Positions 8,670 through 17,573 of a DNA stretch of 64,000 nt are shown here, piece after piece. This DNA is from Halorubrum saccharovorum DSM 1137. GTDB taxonomy: Archaea; Halobacteriota; Halobacteria; Halobacteriales; Haloferacaceae. Every line of letters begins with the position of its first letter. Positions within the stretch are counted from its first letter, which is position 1. The stretch spans positions 18,149 to 82,148 of the forward strand of contig NZ_AOJE01000012.1 in the NCBI RefSeq assembly GCF_000337915.1, given 5' to 3'. The position numbers were made by a program, and so were the translations under genes. The notes beneath the pieces are model-generated. The model searched no databases, was not told where the DNA came from, and saw nothing but the letters and a program-made list of their open reading frames with translations.

Positions 8670-10009
8670 AGGAGACGGGCGCTATCACGGGCGTGAGCGT
8701 CGCCCACTCCCGCGCGACGGTCGACGAGATCGAGGCCGCGGGCGGCGACGGCGTCCGCGCCACCGTCTCGGACCTGCTCGCGCGCGACGGGGTCGAGGAG
8801 GCGTTCGCGCTCCAGACCTGCAACCGCTCCGAGGCGTACGTCGTCACCGATCGGACCGTCGACGGCTCGGTCGCGCTTGAGTCGTTCGCCCCCGAGGTCC
8901 GCGGCGGTGCGGTCCGTCGGCTCGACCACGAGGAGAGCTTAGAGCACCTGATGCGGGTCGCCTCCGGGCTCGAATCGCTCGTGCTCGGCGAGGACCAGAT
9001 CATCGGACAGCTCCGCGAGGCGTACGAGGAGTCGAAGTCCGCGGGGGGAATCGGTCCCGTGCTGAAAGACGGGGTGACGAAGGCGCTCCACGTCGGCGAG
9101 CGCGCGCGCAACGAGACGTCGATCAACGAGGGCGTCGTCTCGCTCGGCTCGGCCGCGGTGCGGTTGGCCGCCGGCGAGATCGACCTCACCGACGGCTCCG
9201 CGGTCGTGATCGGCGCCGGCGAGATGGGGACGCTCGCGGCCCGGACGCTGGACGACACCGCCGTCTCGGAGATCGTCGTGGCGAACCGGACGGTGCCGAA
9301 CGCGGCGTTCGTCGCGGAGGAGGTCGACACCCCCGCTGAGGCGGTGCCGCTCGCCGACCTCTCGACGGTGGTCCCGGACGCCGACCTCGTGATCGCGGCG
9401 ACCGGCAGCCCGGACCCGGTGATCCGGTCGAAACATCTGGCGGGCGTCGACCGGCTCGTCTGTATCGACATCGCGCAGCCGCGGGACGTGGACCCGGCGC
9501 TCGCCGACCGCGACGGAGTCACGCTGTACGACATCGACGCGCTGGAGGACGTGACCCGCCGGACCCGCGAGAGCCGCGAGGCCGAGGCGCGGGAGGTCGA
9601 GTCGATCATCGACGAGGAGCTCGATCGCATTCTGGAGGCGTACAAGCGCAAGCGCGCCGACGACGCCATCTCGGCGATGTACGCCGGCGCCGACCGCGTG
9701 AAGGCCCGCGAGGTCGACCGCGCCGTCTCGAAGCTCGAAGCGCAGGGAGGGCTGACCGCCGAGCAGCGCGAGACCGTCGAGGACTTGGCGGACGCATTGG
9801 TCGGCCAGCTGCTCGCCGCCCCTACCCGGTCGCTTCGCGACGCGGCCGGCGAGGACGACTGGGAGACGATCCGCACCGCGCTCCGGCTGTTCGACCCCGA
9901 GTTCGACACGCTTCCGGAGGGCCCGGGAGCGAGCGACTCCGGACGCGACGCGGGTCCGAGCGGCGTCGAAGCCCCGCCCGACTCGGTCACCGAAGAGCTC
10001 GACGACTGA
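8666..10009 (+). CDS. hemA: Glutamyl-tRNA reductase
   Basis: The 447-residue protein starts at the ATG overlapping the previous stop. It has the N-terminal catalytic domain with C52 in LQTCNRSEAY, the GLESLVLGEDQIIGQLREAY segment, an NADPH-binding domain (VIGAGEMGTLAARTL, about residue 181) and a long C-terminal dimerisation helix. It reduces Glu-tRNA(Glu) to glutamate-1-semialdehyde, the first committed step of tetrapyrrole synthesis by the C5 route. Together with the two genes before it, it forms a haem/siroheme cluster. A T-run (10025-10029) follows the stop and may end transcription. Confidence 0.97.
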   Translation: MKETGAITGVSVAHSRATVDEIEAAGGDGVRATVSDLLARDGVEEAFALQTCNRSEAYVVTDRTVDGSVALESFAPEVRGGAVRRLDHEESLEHLMRVASGLESLVLGEDQIIGQLREAYEESKSAGGIGPVLKDGVTKALHVGERARNETSINEGVVSLGSAAVRLAAGEIDLTDGSAVVIGAGEMGTLAARTLDDTAVSEIVVANRTVPNAAFVAEEVDTPAEAVPLADLSTVVPDADLVIAATGSPDPVIRSKHLAGVDRLVCIDIAQPRDVDPALADRDGVTLYDIDALEDVTRRTRESREAEAREVESIIDEELDRILEAYKRKRADDAISAMYAGADRVKAREVDRAVSKLEAQGGLTAEQRETVEDLADALVGQLLAAPTRSLRDAAGEDDWETIRTALRLFDPEFDTLPEGPGASDSGRDAGPSGVEAPPDSVTEELDD

Positions 10010-10072
10010 GTCCCGTCCGAGACGATTTTTAGGACGCGACGTGAGCGACCGCACCGCCGACGCCCGCCTTTC

Positions 10073-11557
10073 TCAGTCGCCGGCGACCGCGAACCGAGAG
10101 GCGTCGCTGTCGGCGGTCGGCGCGGTGACGAGCGAGACGCCGACCGTCAGGAGCGCGGAGAAGACCATCAGCCCGAGCGCCACGTCCCAGCCGCCGGCGA
10201 CGGTGCGGGGCAGCGTCGGCACGGCGGCGACGACCGCCGACAGCACCACCGCGAGGTACGCGACCTGCGGAACGAGCACGCCGGCGATCATGCCGGAACG
10301 AGTCGTCTGGTCCCAGTAGAGCGCGCAGATCACCGGGAGCGCGAGCAGCGCGAACCCGGAGAAGGCGGTGTCGCCGACCTCGATCAGCGTCCCGGGCCGG
10401 AAGAGGCTCGCGACGAACGCGAGGAGCGCGAAGACGGCGACGCCGATCCGAGCGATCCAGGCCTCGCGGCGCTCTGAGGCGTCGGCGTTGACCACGGGTC
10501 GGTACACGTCGCGGGTGAAGTACGACGACCCGGAGAGCAGCATCGAGTCCGAGGAGGACATCATCGCGGCCATCGCGCCCGCGACCACGAGCGCCGCGAA
10601 CCACGCCGGCGTGTACTCGTTCAGGACGACGGGGAGCACGTTCGCGCCCTCGGGCACGTCGACCGGCATCCCGACCGCCCACGCGCCGAGCATGAACGCG
10701 GGGAGAAACAGGAGGAGGACGAGGACAGGCCACAGAACGAACGACCGCTTCAGCGTCTCGCCCGACCTCGCGACGAAGAAGCGCTGGTTGATCTGCGGGA
10801 ACATCGTCACGCCGAACGCGATGGTGATCGCGGTGGAGACGATGAAGCCGACAGAGTAGGTGCCGCCGCCGAAGCTCCCGAAGTCGGGGCGGGCGTCGAG
10901 CATGGCGCCGGTGGCGGCGCCGACGCCGCCGACCGCCGAGAGCACCCACGCGGCAGCGATCCACACGACCGAGAGCATGAACAGCCCCTGTACGGTGTCG
11001 GTCCACGCGACGCCCCGCATCCCGGCGAGGACGACGTAGAGGATCATGAACGCGGTGACCAGCGCCGCGCCGCCCCAGTAGGGGACGGCGCCGCCGGTGA
11101 GCCCCACGAGCGCCTCGCCCGCACCCATCTGCTGGAGCATGACGTACGGGAACAGCCAGAGGAGGCTCACACCGGCGACGAGCGCGCGCAACCCCACGGA
11201 TCCGAACCGGTCGCCGAGCATCTCCCCGAGCGTGACGTACCCGTTCCGGTTCCCGATCAGCCACTGCTTGTAGCCGATCGCGTACCACAGCACCGCGAAC
11301 AACACCCCGTCGATCGTTCCCATCACGATCAGCCACTCGGGGCCGGCGGCGAACGCGAGGTTCGGACCGCCGAAGAAGGTGAACGCCGAGAGCAGGGTGG
11401 CGAACGTGGTGAACAGCAGCACCACCGTCCCGATCGAGCGGTTCGCGAGGTAGTAGTCCTCGGCGGTCGCCTCGGAGACGCGGTAGGCGACGAGGCCGAT
11501 CGCGAGCGCGAACAGGAGGTAGCCGACGACGATCCCGAGCGACAGCCCGAGCGTCAC
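10073..11557 (-). CDS. Sodium:solute symporter (SSS family)
   Basis: The 494-residue membrane protein has about 13 hydrophobic helices and the SSS family pattern: an N-terminal YRVSEATAEDYYLANRSIG segment, the TLLSAFTFFGGPNLAFAAGPEW loop and the AGAMAAMMSSSDSMLLSGSSYFTRDVYRP segment that bears the sodium-site serines. It imports an organic solute with sodium. The gene for a DUF3311 protein lies directly upstream and overlaps by 4 bp, as is usual for this kind of carrier. The substrate cannot be told from sequence; proline/pantothenate-type carriers are the closest in pattern. Confidence 0.93.
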   Translation of the reverse strand: MTLGLSLGIVVGYLLFALAIGLVAYRVSEATAEDYYLANRSIGTVVLLFTTFATLLSAFTFFGGPNLAFAAGPEWLIVMGTIDGVLFAVLWYAIGYKQWLIGNRNGYVTLGEMLGDRFGSVGLRALVAGVSLLWLFPYVMLQQMGAGEALVGLTGGAVPYWGGAALVTAFMILYVVLAGMRGVAWTDTVQGLFMLSVVWIAAAWVLSAVGGVGAATGAMLDARPDFGSFGGGTYSVGFIVSTAITIAFGVTMFPQINQRFFVARSGETLKRSFVLWPVLVLLLFLPAFMLGAWAVGMPVDVPEGANVLPVVLNEYTPAWFAALVVAGAMAAMMSSSDSMLLSGSSYFTRDVYRPVVNADASERREAWIARIGVAVFALLAFVASLFRPGTLIEVGDTAFSGFALLALPVICALYWDQTTRSGMIAGVLVPQVAYLAVVLSAVVAAVPTLPRTVAGGWDVALGLMVFSALLTVGVSLVTAPTADSDASRFAVAGD

Positions 11558-11808
11558 GGGCGGTCACCTCCGAGCGCCGATTCGGGTTCCGACTCCGGTC
11601 GGCGGCCCATCCCGCGCTCCCACGCGCCGCTCCGAACGAACCGCGAGAACAGGACGGCGCACAGTCCGAGCCACGCCACGTGCCACCAGATCCACACCGG
11701 CAGCCCGGCGACGACCCGATCGACCCCCCACAGCGGCCACGGCACCGCGAAGGCCACGAGGACCGCGAACGTCGATATCCACACGAGATCTCTCTGCGAT
11801 CGACTCAT
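11554..11808 (-). CDS. DUF3311 small membrane protein, partner of the symporter
   Basis: The 84-residue protein has two hydrophobic segments (about 10-30 and 36-57) separated by a PLWGVDRVVAGLPVWIWWHVAW turn, the hallmark of DUF3311. These proteins are nearly always encoded just before an SSS transporter and are thought to be small accessory subunits. Its stop overlaps the symporter start. The 176 bp between this gene and dnaG is AT-rich and probably carries both divergent promoters. Confidence 0.85.
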   Translation of the reverse strand: MSRSQRDLVWISTFAVLVAFAVPWPLWGVDRVVAGLPVWIWWHVAWLGLCAVLFSRFVRSGAWERGMGRRPESEPESALGGDRP

Positions 11809-11984
11809 GTGGAACGATGTTAGAATTCTCTGACTAAATATTGTCGGTCTGATTCGGTCGGTGGTATCGAAGATAAATTCTCTTCAAACATCGACGACGC
11901 AGGCGCGTGCGATAACTATTTTCGACGAGGGACAAAACGACGCACGGGCGGTCGGCTCCGCCCGATCATCACCATTCACCCATC

Positions 11985-13598
11985 ATGAAAGACACCGAAA
12001 AATACCTCATTCACGCCACCATCGCGGCCGACGGCGTCGTCGAGCGGAGCGACGTCGTCGGCGCGGTGTTCGGCCAGACCGAGGGACTTCTCGGCGACGA
12101 ACTGGACCTGCGGGACCTCCAGGAGTCCTCGCGGGTCGGTCGGATCGACGTCGCCGTCGAGTCCGAGAACGGCCAGTCGTTCGGCGAGGTCACGGTCGCG
12201 TCGAGCCTCGACAAGGTCGAGACCGCGATCCTCGCCGCCGCGCTGGAGACGATCGACCGCATCGGCCCCTGTCACGCCTCGGTGGAGGTGACGAGCATCG
12301 AGGACGTGCGGGCGGCGAAGCGCCGCGAGGTCGTCGAGCGCGCCAAAGAGCTCGTCGCCGGCGGCTTCGAGGAGACAAGCCTCAGGAGCGACGACATCCT
12401 CGAAGAGGTCCGCGAGGCCGCCCGCGTCGAGGGGATCGTCGACTACGAGGGGCTCCCGGCCGGTCCCCGCGTCGGCGACTCCGACGCCGTCATCGTCGTC
12501 GAGGGGCGCGCGGACGTACTGACGCTGCTCGACTGCGGCATCAAGAACGCGGTCGCCGTCGAGGGGACGAACGTCCCCGACGCGGTCGCCGACCTCACCG
12601 CCGACCGCACGGTCACCGCGTTCCTCGACGGCGACCGCGGCGGCGAGCTCATCCTCCGCGAGCTCGCGCAGGTGGGCGACGTGGACTACGTCGCGTTCGC
12701 GCCGCCCGGTGAGTCGGTCGAGGACCTCGACCGCAACGCCGTCTTCGAGGCGCTCCGCGGAAAGGTGCCGTACAGCAGCCTCGCGGACGAGCCGAACCTC
12801 CGCGAAGCCGCCGCGGACGACTCGGGGGGCTCCCCACTCGAAGGCGAGGGCACCGATCTCTCCGACGAGCCGTCCAAGCCCTCCACCGAGAGCGAATCTG
12901 AGCACGCGGCCGGAAGCGAAGGTGGAAACGCGACCGAGACCGACGGGCCGAGCGACGACTCCGACGCCGTCGCCGGTGAGGATCGAGGCGCAGCGGACGC
13001 CGGACTCGTAGACGCGGTCGAGGACGCGCCGGCGCCCGAGACCACCGGCGCGGAGGAGGTCGATGAGGCTTCCGACGGCGACGGAACCGACGAAACGACT
13101 GACGGCGACGGAAGCGACGAAACGACTGACGGCGACGAAACCGACGAGGAGGCGGCGGAGGATGACGGCGATCCCGACGCCGCCGCTCTCGACTCCGACG
13201 GTGCGGGAATGGCCGATTCGGGCCCGGTCGACGAGACGACCACCGAGAGCGCGGAGGAGGGTGAAGAGGGCGACGGCGCCCCCCTCGACGACGAGCCGCG
13301 TTCGATCGAAGAACACGTGCAGGAGGTCGTCGACGCCGGCAGCGACCGCGCTCGGCTGCTCGGCGACGACCGCGGCGTCCTCGCGGAGGTCGACGCCGGG
13401 AACGCCTTCGACGCGGTCGAGAGCGCCGAGACCGCACCGCACACCGTCGTCGTCGACGGCCTGATCGACCAGCGCCTGCTCGACGTCGCCGCCCAGCGCG
13501 GGGTCAGCGAACTGCTCGGCCGCGAGGTCGGCGAGTTCGTCAAGCGTCCCGTGGGAACCCGAGTGCTCACCGTCGGCGACCTCCGCGCCGGGAGCTGA
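11985..13598 (+). CDS. dnaG: DnaG-type primase (archaeal)
   Basis: The 537-residue protein has the archaeal DnaG N-terminal domain (1-160), a TOPRIM domain (about 166-250) with E173 (VVEGRAD) and the D215/D217 pair (FLDGDRG), a long acidic linker (about 275-430), and a conserved C-terminal domain beginning at SIEEHVQEVVDAGSDRARLL. Archaeal DnaG has been linked both to RNA primer synthesis and to the exosome, where it binds RNA. The linker holds an imperfect 9-residue repeat (TDETTDGDG type) encoded by a 27-bp tandem repeat at about 13081-13145. The call is firm; which of the two roles matters here is not shown by sequence. Confidence 0.96.
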   Translation: MKDTEKYLIHATIAADGVVERSDVVGAVFGQTEGLLGDELDLRDLQESSRVGRIDVAVESENGQSFGEVTVASSLDKVETAILAAALETIDRIGPCHASVEVTSIEDVRAAKRREVVERAKELVAGGFEETSLRSDDILEEVREAARVEGIVDYEGLPAGPRVGDSDAVIVVEGRADVLTLLDCGIKNAVAVEGTNVPDAVADLTADRTVTAFLDGDRGGELILRELAQVGDVDYVAFAPPGESVEDLDRNAVFEALRGKVPYSSLADEPNLREAAADDSGGSPLEGEGTDLSDEPSKPSTESESEHAAGSEGGNATETDGPSDDSDAVAGEDRGAADAGLVDAVEDAPAPETTGAEEVDEASDGDGTDETTDGDGSDETTDGDETDEEAAEDDGDPDAAALDSDGAGMADSGPVDETTTESAEEGEEGDGAPLDDEPRSIEEHVQEVVDAGSDRARLLGDDRGVLAEVDAGNAFDAVESAETAPHTVVVDGLIDQRLLDVAAQRGVSELLGREVGEFVKRPVGTRVLTVGDLRAGS

Positions 13599-13652
13599 CT
13601 CCGCGCTGGGCGCGTCGAACGCGATCGATTCCCTCTTAGCCGATCCGGCTCC

Positions 13653-14633
13653 TCAGACCAACCCGACCGCGCCGAGCGCCGCGAACAGCGCATCGCCGAA
13701 GGTCAGCGAGACGACAAGCCCGAGCGCCATCGGGACGACGAACGGCATCCCCGGCGACACCAGCACGCGGTCCTTCCGGGCGACGACCGACAGCCCGCCG
13801 CGGAGCGTCTCGGCGTCGGCACCGTACGCGCCGTGATCGATTTCGTCGAGGAAGCGCTCGGCGGCCCAGGGGTCGGCCGCGCGCGAGTCGCCGTCGGCTT
13901 CGGTCACGGTTCCCCCGTCCGTCCGCGGTCCGACGTGCGTGCCGCCGTCGGTCGGGTCGTGCGTCTCGCCGACGCTGTCGGGGTCGCGGAGGCGGTCCGG
14001 ATCCTCGCGCAGTTCCGCGAGCGTCGCCCCGCGCCAGCGCAGGTACATCCGGAGCGCGTCCAGGTCGAGGCCGTTCCGGGTCGTCCCCGCGTCGTCCTCG
14101 AACAGGCGCCCGTGACGGTCCGGCAGCGAGTCTGTCGCCACCGGCCGCGCGAGGAACATCGTCGGCGAGCGCTCCCCGCGGAGGAGGTTGAGCCCGGCGA
14201 GCCCGATCGGGTACGCGAGCGCGATCAGGACCGTGTTCGTGAGCGCCGTCAGCGAGAACACGCCGATCTGGGTATCGACGAGCGGGAGGGACAGTCCGGC
14301 CACGGCGTACTCCGGAACGGTGGGAAAGAGGATCGCGATCGCGATCAGCGCCTTCGCGTCGGCGCCGCCGAACGCGCCGAGGTACCAGAACGCGTAGCCC
14401 AGCGGGGCGACGAACAGCAGGCTGATCGCGACCCGTACCCCGAACCACGTCCCCGCGAGTCCCGCGAGGGGCCACATGGCCGCGGTCTCCCAGATGAGCA
14501 GCAGCGCCCCGAACGCGTACAGCGGCGGCCACAGCCGATTCGGGAGGCGTCGAGTCCGAACGTCTCGCAGGGCCGCCCACGCGAAGACGGGGACGACGAG
14601 CAGGCGGAGGGCGTCCGGCAGCGTCGCGAACAT
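13653..14633 (-). CDS. pibD: Prepilin peptidase (PibD/A24-type aspartic protease)
   Basis: The 326-residue membrane protein carries the two aspartates of GxGD-type prepilin peptidases: D24 in ALRDVRTRRLPN and D92 in the AFGGADAKAL loop. About eight hydrophobic segments occur, with a large hydrophilic insert (about 170-280) before the last two. It removes class III signal peptides from pilins and archaellins at the membrane. The insert is rich in Asp, Gly and Thr and looks disordered. It is a full-length haloarchaeal-type enzyme. Confidence 0.9.
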   Translation of the reverse strand: MFATLPDALRLLVVPVFAWAALRDVRTRRLPNRLWPPLYAFGALLLIWETAAMWPLAGLAGTWFGVRVAISLLFVAPLGYAFWYLGAFGGADAKALIAIAILFPTVPEYAVAGLSLPLVDTQIGVFSLTALTNTVLIALAYPIGLAGLNLLRGERSPTMFLARPVATDSLPDRHGRLFEDDAGTTRNGLDLDALRMYLRWRGATLAELREDPDRLRDPDSVGETHDPTDGGTHVGPRTDGGTVTEADGDSRAADPWAAERFLDEIDHGAYGADAETLRGGLSVVARKDRVLVSPGMPFVVPMALGLVVSLTFGDALFAALGAVGLV

Positions 14634-14796
14634 GTCACCACGGGCGGCGCGGGCGTAATTAGGCGTTCGGGTTCGCGTATCGCGATCGATAGCGCGGGCC
14701 CGCGGTCGGCGTCGGCGCGGTCACCGGCGCGGTCGTCAGCGCCGCTCCGCCGCCGAACCGCCGGCGCTTTGTGCAACCGTCTCCGAACGGTAGGCG

Positions 14797-15318
14797 ATGC
14801 GACGCCGCGTCGGAACCAGTCTGTACGCCGGACTCCTCTTCACCGTCCTCGGCGCGATCGCGTGGGCGACCGGCCAGCCGTTCGTCTTCCCGAGCCTCGG
14901 GCCGTCGGCCTTCCTGATCGCGTTCGACCGACGGAGCGAGGGCGGTCGGGCCGCCCGGATCGTCGGGAGCCATCTCATCGGCGGCGTGGCCGGACTCGCG
15001 GCGTGGTGGCTGATCGCGGCCGGCGCGACCCTCACCGCGACCCCGCCGGCGTTCTCGCCGGAGGGGTTCCGGCTCGCGGCGAGCGCGACCGTCTCTCTCG
15101 TGGCGACGAGCTGGGCGATGATCGCCACCGACGCGGTCCACGCGCCCGCCTGCGCGACGACGCTCATCGTGTCGCTCGGCCTCCTCTCGACTCCGACCGA
15201 GGTGGCGATCATCGTCGCGAGCGTGACCGTGCTCGTGGGGTTTCACGCCGGCGTGATTCTGGTCTTCAAGCGGATCGTGGGGAACGCACACCCGCTCTAT
15301 CGGGCCGAGGGGAGCTGA
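14797..15318 (+). CDS. HPP-family membrane protein
   Basis: The 173-residue protein has four to five hydrophobic helices and the family pattern FVFPSLGPSAFLIAF near residue 29 and THAPA-like DAVHAPACATT near 109. HPP proteins are integral membrane proteins; some have been linked to nitrite transport in plastids and cyanobacteria, but the function in archaea is unknown. It lies alone between convergent and divergent neighbours. Confidence 0.8.
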   Translation: MRRRVGTSLYAGLLFTVLGAIAWATGQPFVFPSLGPSAFLIAFDRRSEGGRAARIVGSHLIGGVAGLAAWWLIAAGATLTATPPAFSPEGFRLAASATVSLVATSWAMIATDAVHAPACATTLIVSLGLLSTPTEVAIIVASVTVLVGFHAGVILVFKRIVGNAHPLYRAEGS

Positions 15319-15375
15319 CCGCCGCGCTCGGCCGGCCGGTCGCTCACCCCTCCGACCGCTCGGCCGGTCGGTCGC

Positions 15376-16665
15376 TCAGCCGTCGGTCGCGCTCTCCGGT
15401 CGCTCCGCGCGCCTGTCGAAGACCGAAAGCACCGGCTCCGGGTCCGGGATCCCCGGGATCCGGTACTCGCCGTCGCGGAGTTCGATCACGACGGTCTCGG
15501 TCCCGAGCCGCCGGTCGAGCCGTCCGCGTGTCACCCGCAGGTCGGTCTCGTCCCACGGCTCGACGCGCCACAGCGCGACGCCGAACAGGCGGTCGCGGGC
15601 GACGAGCGCGTCGCCGCCGGCGCGGTACGAGACGAGCCCGTACCGGAGTTCGTGGTCGAGGGCGGCGAGGCACAGCGGGACCGCGACCGCGACCGCGAGG
15701 AGAACGGCGACGGTCCCCCAGTTACCACCGATCGCGAACAGCGCGGCGACGAGCGCTGGGGCCGCGGCGAGGTACCACAGTCCCGGATGACCGAGGGGCG
15801 TCGTCAGCGCCCCCGCGAGCCGCGCCCGCCCGGGCTGCCGGACCGTCTCTGCCGGGCCCGCGACCGCGCCGTCGGGCGGCTCCGGCGCGGGCGGCTCGTG
15901 CGAGAATCCCAGATCGAGCGCCGACGACTCGTCGAACGCCGCGAGCCGATCGCTGTATAGCCCCGCGAGATCGAACGCGGCCTTCACCGCGACGATCCCG
16001 AGCAGGAGCGGGAGGCCGACCGCGTCGGGGTCGAGCGCGGCGATCGGCGCGTCGCCTTCGAGCGTCGCCGCGCCGACGATCGTCACGGTGAACAGCGCGC
16101 CGAGGAAGATCGCCGCGCCGCGGGCGAACACCCCCCGTATCGCCGTCTGGGCGCTGTGATCGCGGTACTCGCCGCGCCCGAAGTACTCGACCAGCGTCGT
16201 CCCCGCCTCGCCGGCGAAGACGGCGAGGACCGCGAGCGTCACGGTGTCGAGCGCGGCGGGGGCCAGCCCGCCGTCGGCGACGACGCCGACGGTGAGCCCG
16301 CCGACGATCAGCCAGACGACCGCGAGGATCGGCGCGACTATCGGGAGGACGAGAAGCGAGGAGAGCCGAATCCGGAGGCCGGTTCGGGGGATCGACAGCC
16401 CGACTCGGCGCTGCGCGAGGGGGCCGGCGATCAGCGCGTCGCGCTCGATCTCGGAGGGCCGCCCGGCGAACAGCGCGCGGACCACGGCCCAGAAGGAGGC
16501 GATCCCGAGCTCGAACCAGTAGAGCGTCATCAGCGCCGCCGCGTTCCAACCGAGCGCGACGACGCCGACGAGCGGGAGGACGTTGGAGAGGAGGAACCCG
16601 ATCGCCCGCGGGCGACGACCCCGAGCGAGGGCTCCCAGAGACGAAGCGTGGTCGGTGGAGGGCAT
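15376..16665 (-). CDS. Polytopic membrane protein (DUF6498-like)
   Basis: The 429-residue protein has several hydrophobic helices. The N-terminal pattern (LLSNVLPLVGVVALGWNAAALMTLYWFELGIASFWAVVRALF) is typical of the DUF6498 group of unknown function. The central part (about 105-215) holds four more helices. A soluble stretch near 230-260 is followed by two helices and a C-terminal beta-rich domain of about 130 residues that resembles a PH-like domain (LVSYRAGGDALVARDRLFGVALWRVEPWD). No enzyme motif is visible. A role in membrane biology is all that can be said. Confidence 0.75.
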   Translation of the reverse strand: MPSTDHASSLGALARGRRPRAIGFLLSNVLPLVGVVALGWNAAALMTLYWFELGIASFWAVVRALFAGRPSEIERDALIAGPLAQRRVGLSIPRTGLRIRLSSLLVLPIVAPILAVVWLIVGGLTVGVVADGGLAPAALDTVTLAVLAVFAGEAGTTLVEYFGRGEYRDHSAQTAIRGVFARGAAIFLGALFTVTIVGAATLEGDAPIAALDPDAVGLPLLLGIVAVKAAFDLAGLYSDRLAAFDESSALDLGFSHEPPAPEPPDGAVAGPAETVRQPGRARLAGALTTPLGHPGLWYLAAAPALVAALFAIGGNWGTVAVLLAVAVAVPLCLAALDHELRYGLVSYRAGGDALVARDRLFGVALWRVEPWDETDLRVTRGRLDRRLGTETVVIELRDGEYRIPGIPDPEPVLSVFDRRAERPESATDG

Positions 16666-16710
16666 CCGTTCGATCGATCCGGATCCGAAGTTATAAGTGG
16701 TCGGTGCGGG

Positions 16711-16923
16711 TCACGGCGCCGGTCCGGCGTCGCGGTGGAGGTAGAGGTACGCGAGCACCGGGAGGATCGTGAACACGAGCGTCGAGAGGGCCCAGAGTGC
16801 CGCGTAGCGGCTTCCGCGCGCCTTCGCGTCGCGGTAGATCCACAGCGCGGCGGCGACGACGACGCCGTAGATCACGAGCGTGAGCGGGAGCGACCACGGG
16901 AGCGCGACGCCGAAGGCGCTCAT
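16711..16923 (-). CDS. Small two-helix membrane protein
   Basis: The 70-residue protein has two hydrophobic helices (about 11-30 and 41-62) with a basic loop (RDAKARGSRY) between them. Its ATG at 16923 overlaps the stop of the GNAT gene (ATGA), so it was the last gene of a gatD-GNAT-orf70 operon. The integrated element at 17.5-22.1 kb now separates it from the rest of that operon, so it must be read from another promoter or is silent. Confidence 0.7.
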   Translation of the reverse strand: MSAFGVALPWSLPLTLVIYGVVVAAALWIYRDAKARGSRYAALWALSTLVFTILPVLAYLYLHRDAGPAP

Positions 16924-17510
16924 CGGTCCCCGCCCGTGAGGTCCGCGCTCATCACGAAGTCGGGTTCGGCCGCGACCGGGACCCGGTTCGCTCCGGTGTC
17001 GCTCACGTGCTCGACCGTCTCGGGGATCAACACCCGGGCGTCGTCGGCGTCGGCCGCGGCGGCGTCCGCGGCGATCGCGTCGTACAGCGCGCCGGCGGCG
17101 TCGACGTCGCGCCACGCGGCGACGCCGTAGGTCGCGGTCCGGGTCGGCTCGCCGTCTCCCTCGCGCTCCGTCACGCGCGTCCGGACCGCGAACCCGCCGA
17201 GCGCGCTTTCGCCGGTGACCGCGAGCAGTCGGTCCTCGGCGGCCGCGGTCGCGAGTCGCTCGCGGGTGAGCGCCGAGCACGCCCACGACTCGTCGGGGTC
17301 GAGCGCGAGCCCGCGCAGGTGGTCGCGGGCGTCGCTGTCGCTCCAGAACGCCCACGCGGCGTTCGGGTCCGGGTCGGCGAGAGAGGGGTCGGCCGGCTCG
17401 GCGTCCGTTTCGGTCGGCTCCGGCTCCGCGAACCGGAACTCCGTCGCGGGCTCGAAGCCGACCGCGCGCGACTGCCCGAGCCCCATGACGTTCCACGAGA
17501 ACACCATGTT
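16920..17510 (-). pseudogene. 3' part of a GNAT acetyltransferase gene split by the integrated element
   Basis: This is the C-terminal part of an acetyltransferase whose N-terminal part lies at 22078-22565. It opens at the att core with NMVFSWNVMGLGQSRAVGFEPATEF, a segment that fits directly after the acetyl-CoA motif of the other half, and continues with a second lobe of about 170 residues ending at 16920. Upstream of 17510 the frame runs into element DNA and meaningless sequence. No frameshift or stop lies within the remnant, so the break is recent or the element can still leave. Joined at the core, the two halves give one continuous protein of about 355 residues. Confidence 0.88.
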
Positions 17511-17512
17511 CC
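17499..17512. repeat. Left attachment site (attL core)
   Basis: The sequence gaacaccatgttcc matches gaataccatgtttc at the right end (22074-22087) in 12 of 14 positions, with an identical 8-bp core accatgtt at 17503-17510. The site is a short inverted repeat (gaaca-cca-tgttc), as expected for a tyrosine-recombinase core. To its left the sequence is GC-rich chromosomal DNA in frame with GNAT, and to its right it turns AT-rich. Confidence 0.85.
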
Positions 17513-17531
17513 AGATATACTCCAAATTATT

Positions 17532-17543
17532 CACAGCAAAACA
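17532..17543 (+). repeat. Left sub-terminal 12-bp inverted repeat (arm-type site)
   Basis: The sequence cacagcaaaaca starts 21 bp inside the left att core. Its exact reverse complement (tgttttgctgtg) lies at 22041-22052, 25 bp inside the right core. In the excised circle the two copies would flank the core as inverted arms. It lies where the promoter of the first element gene is expected, so binding here could also control integrase expression. Confidence 0.75.
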
Positions 17544-17573
17544 ACTAAGGCGGTGGCTCATTGACATGGTAGT

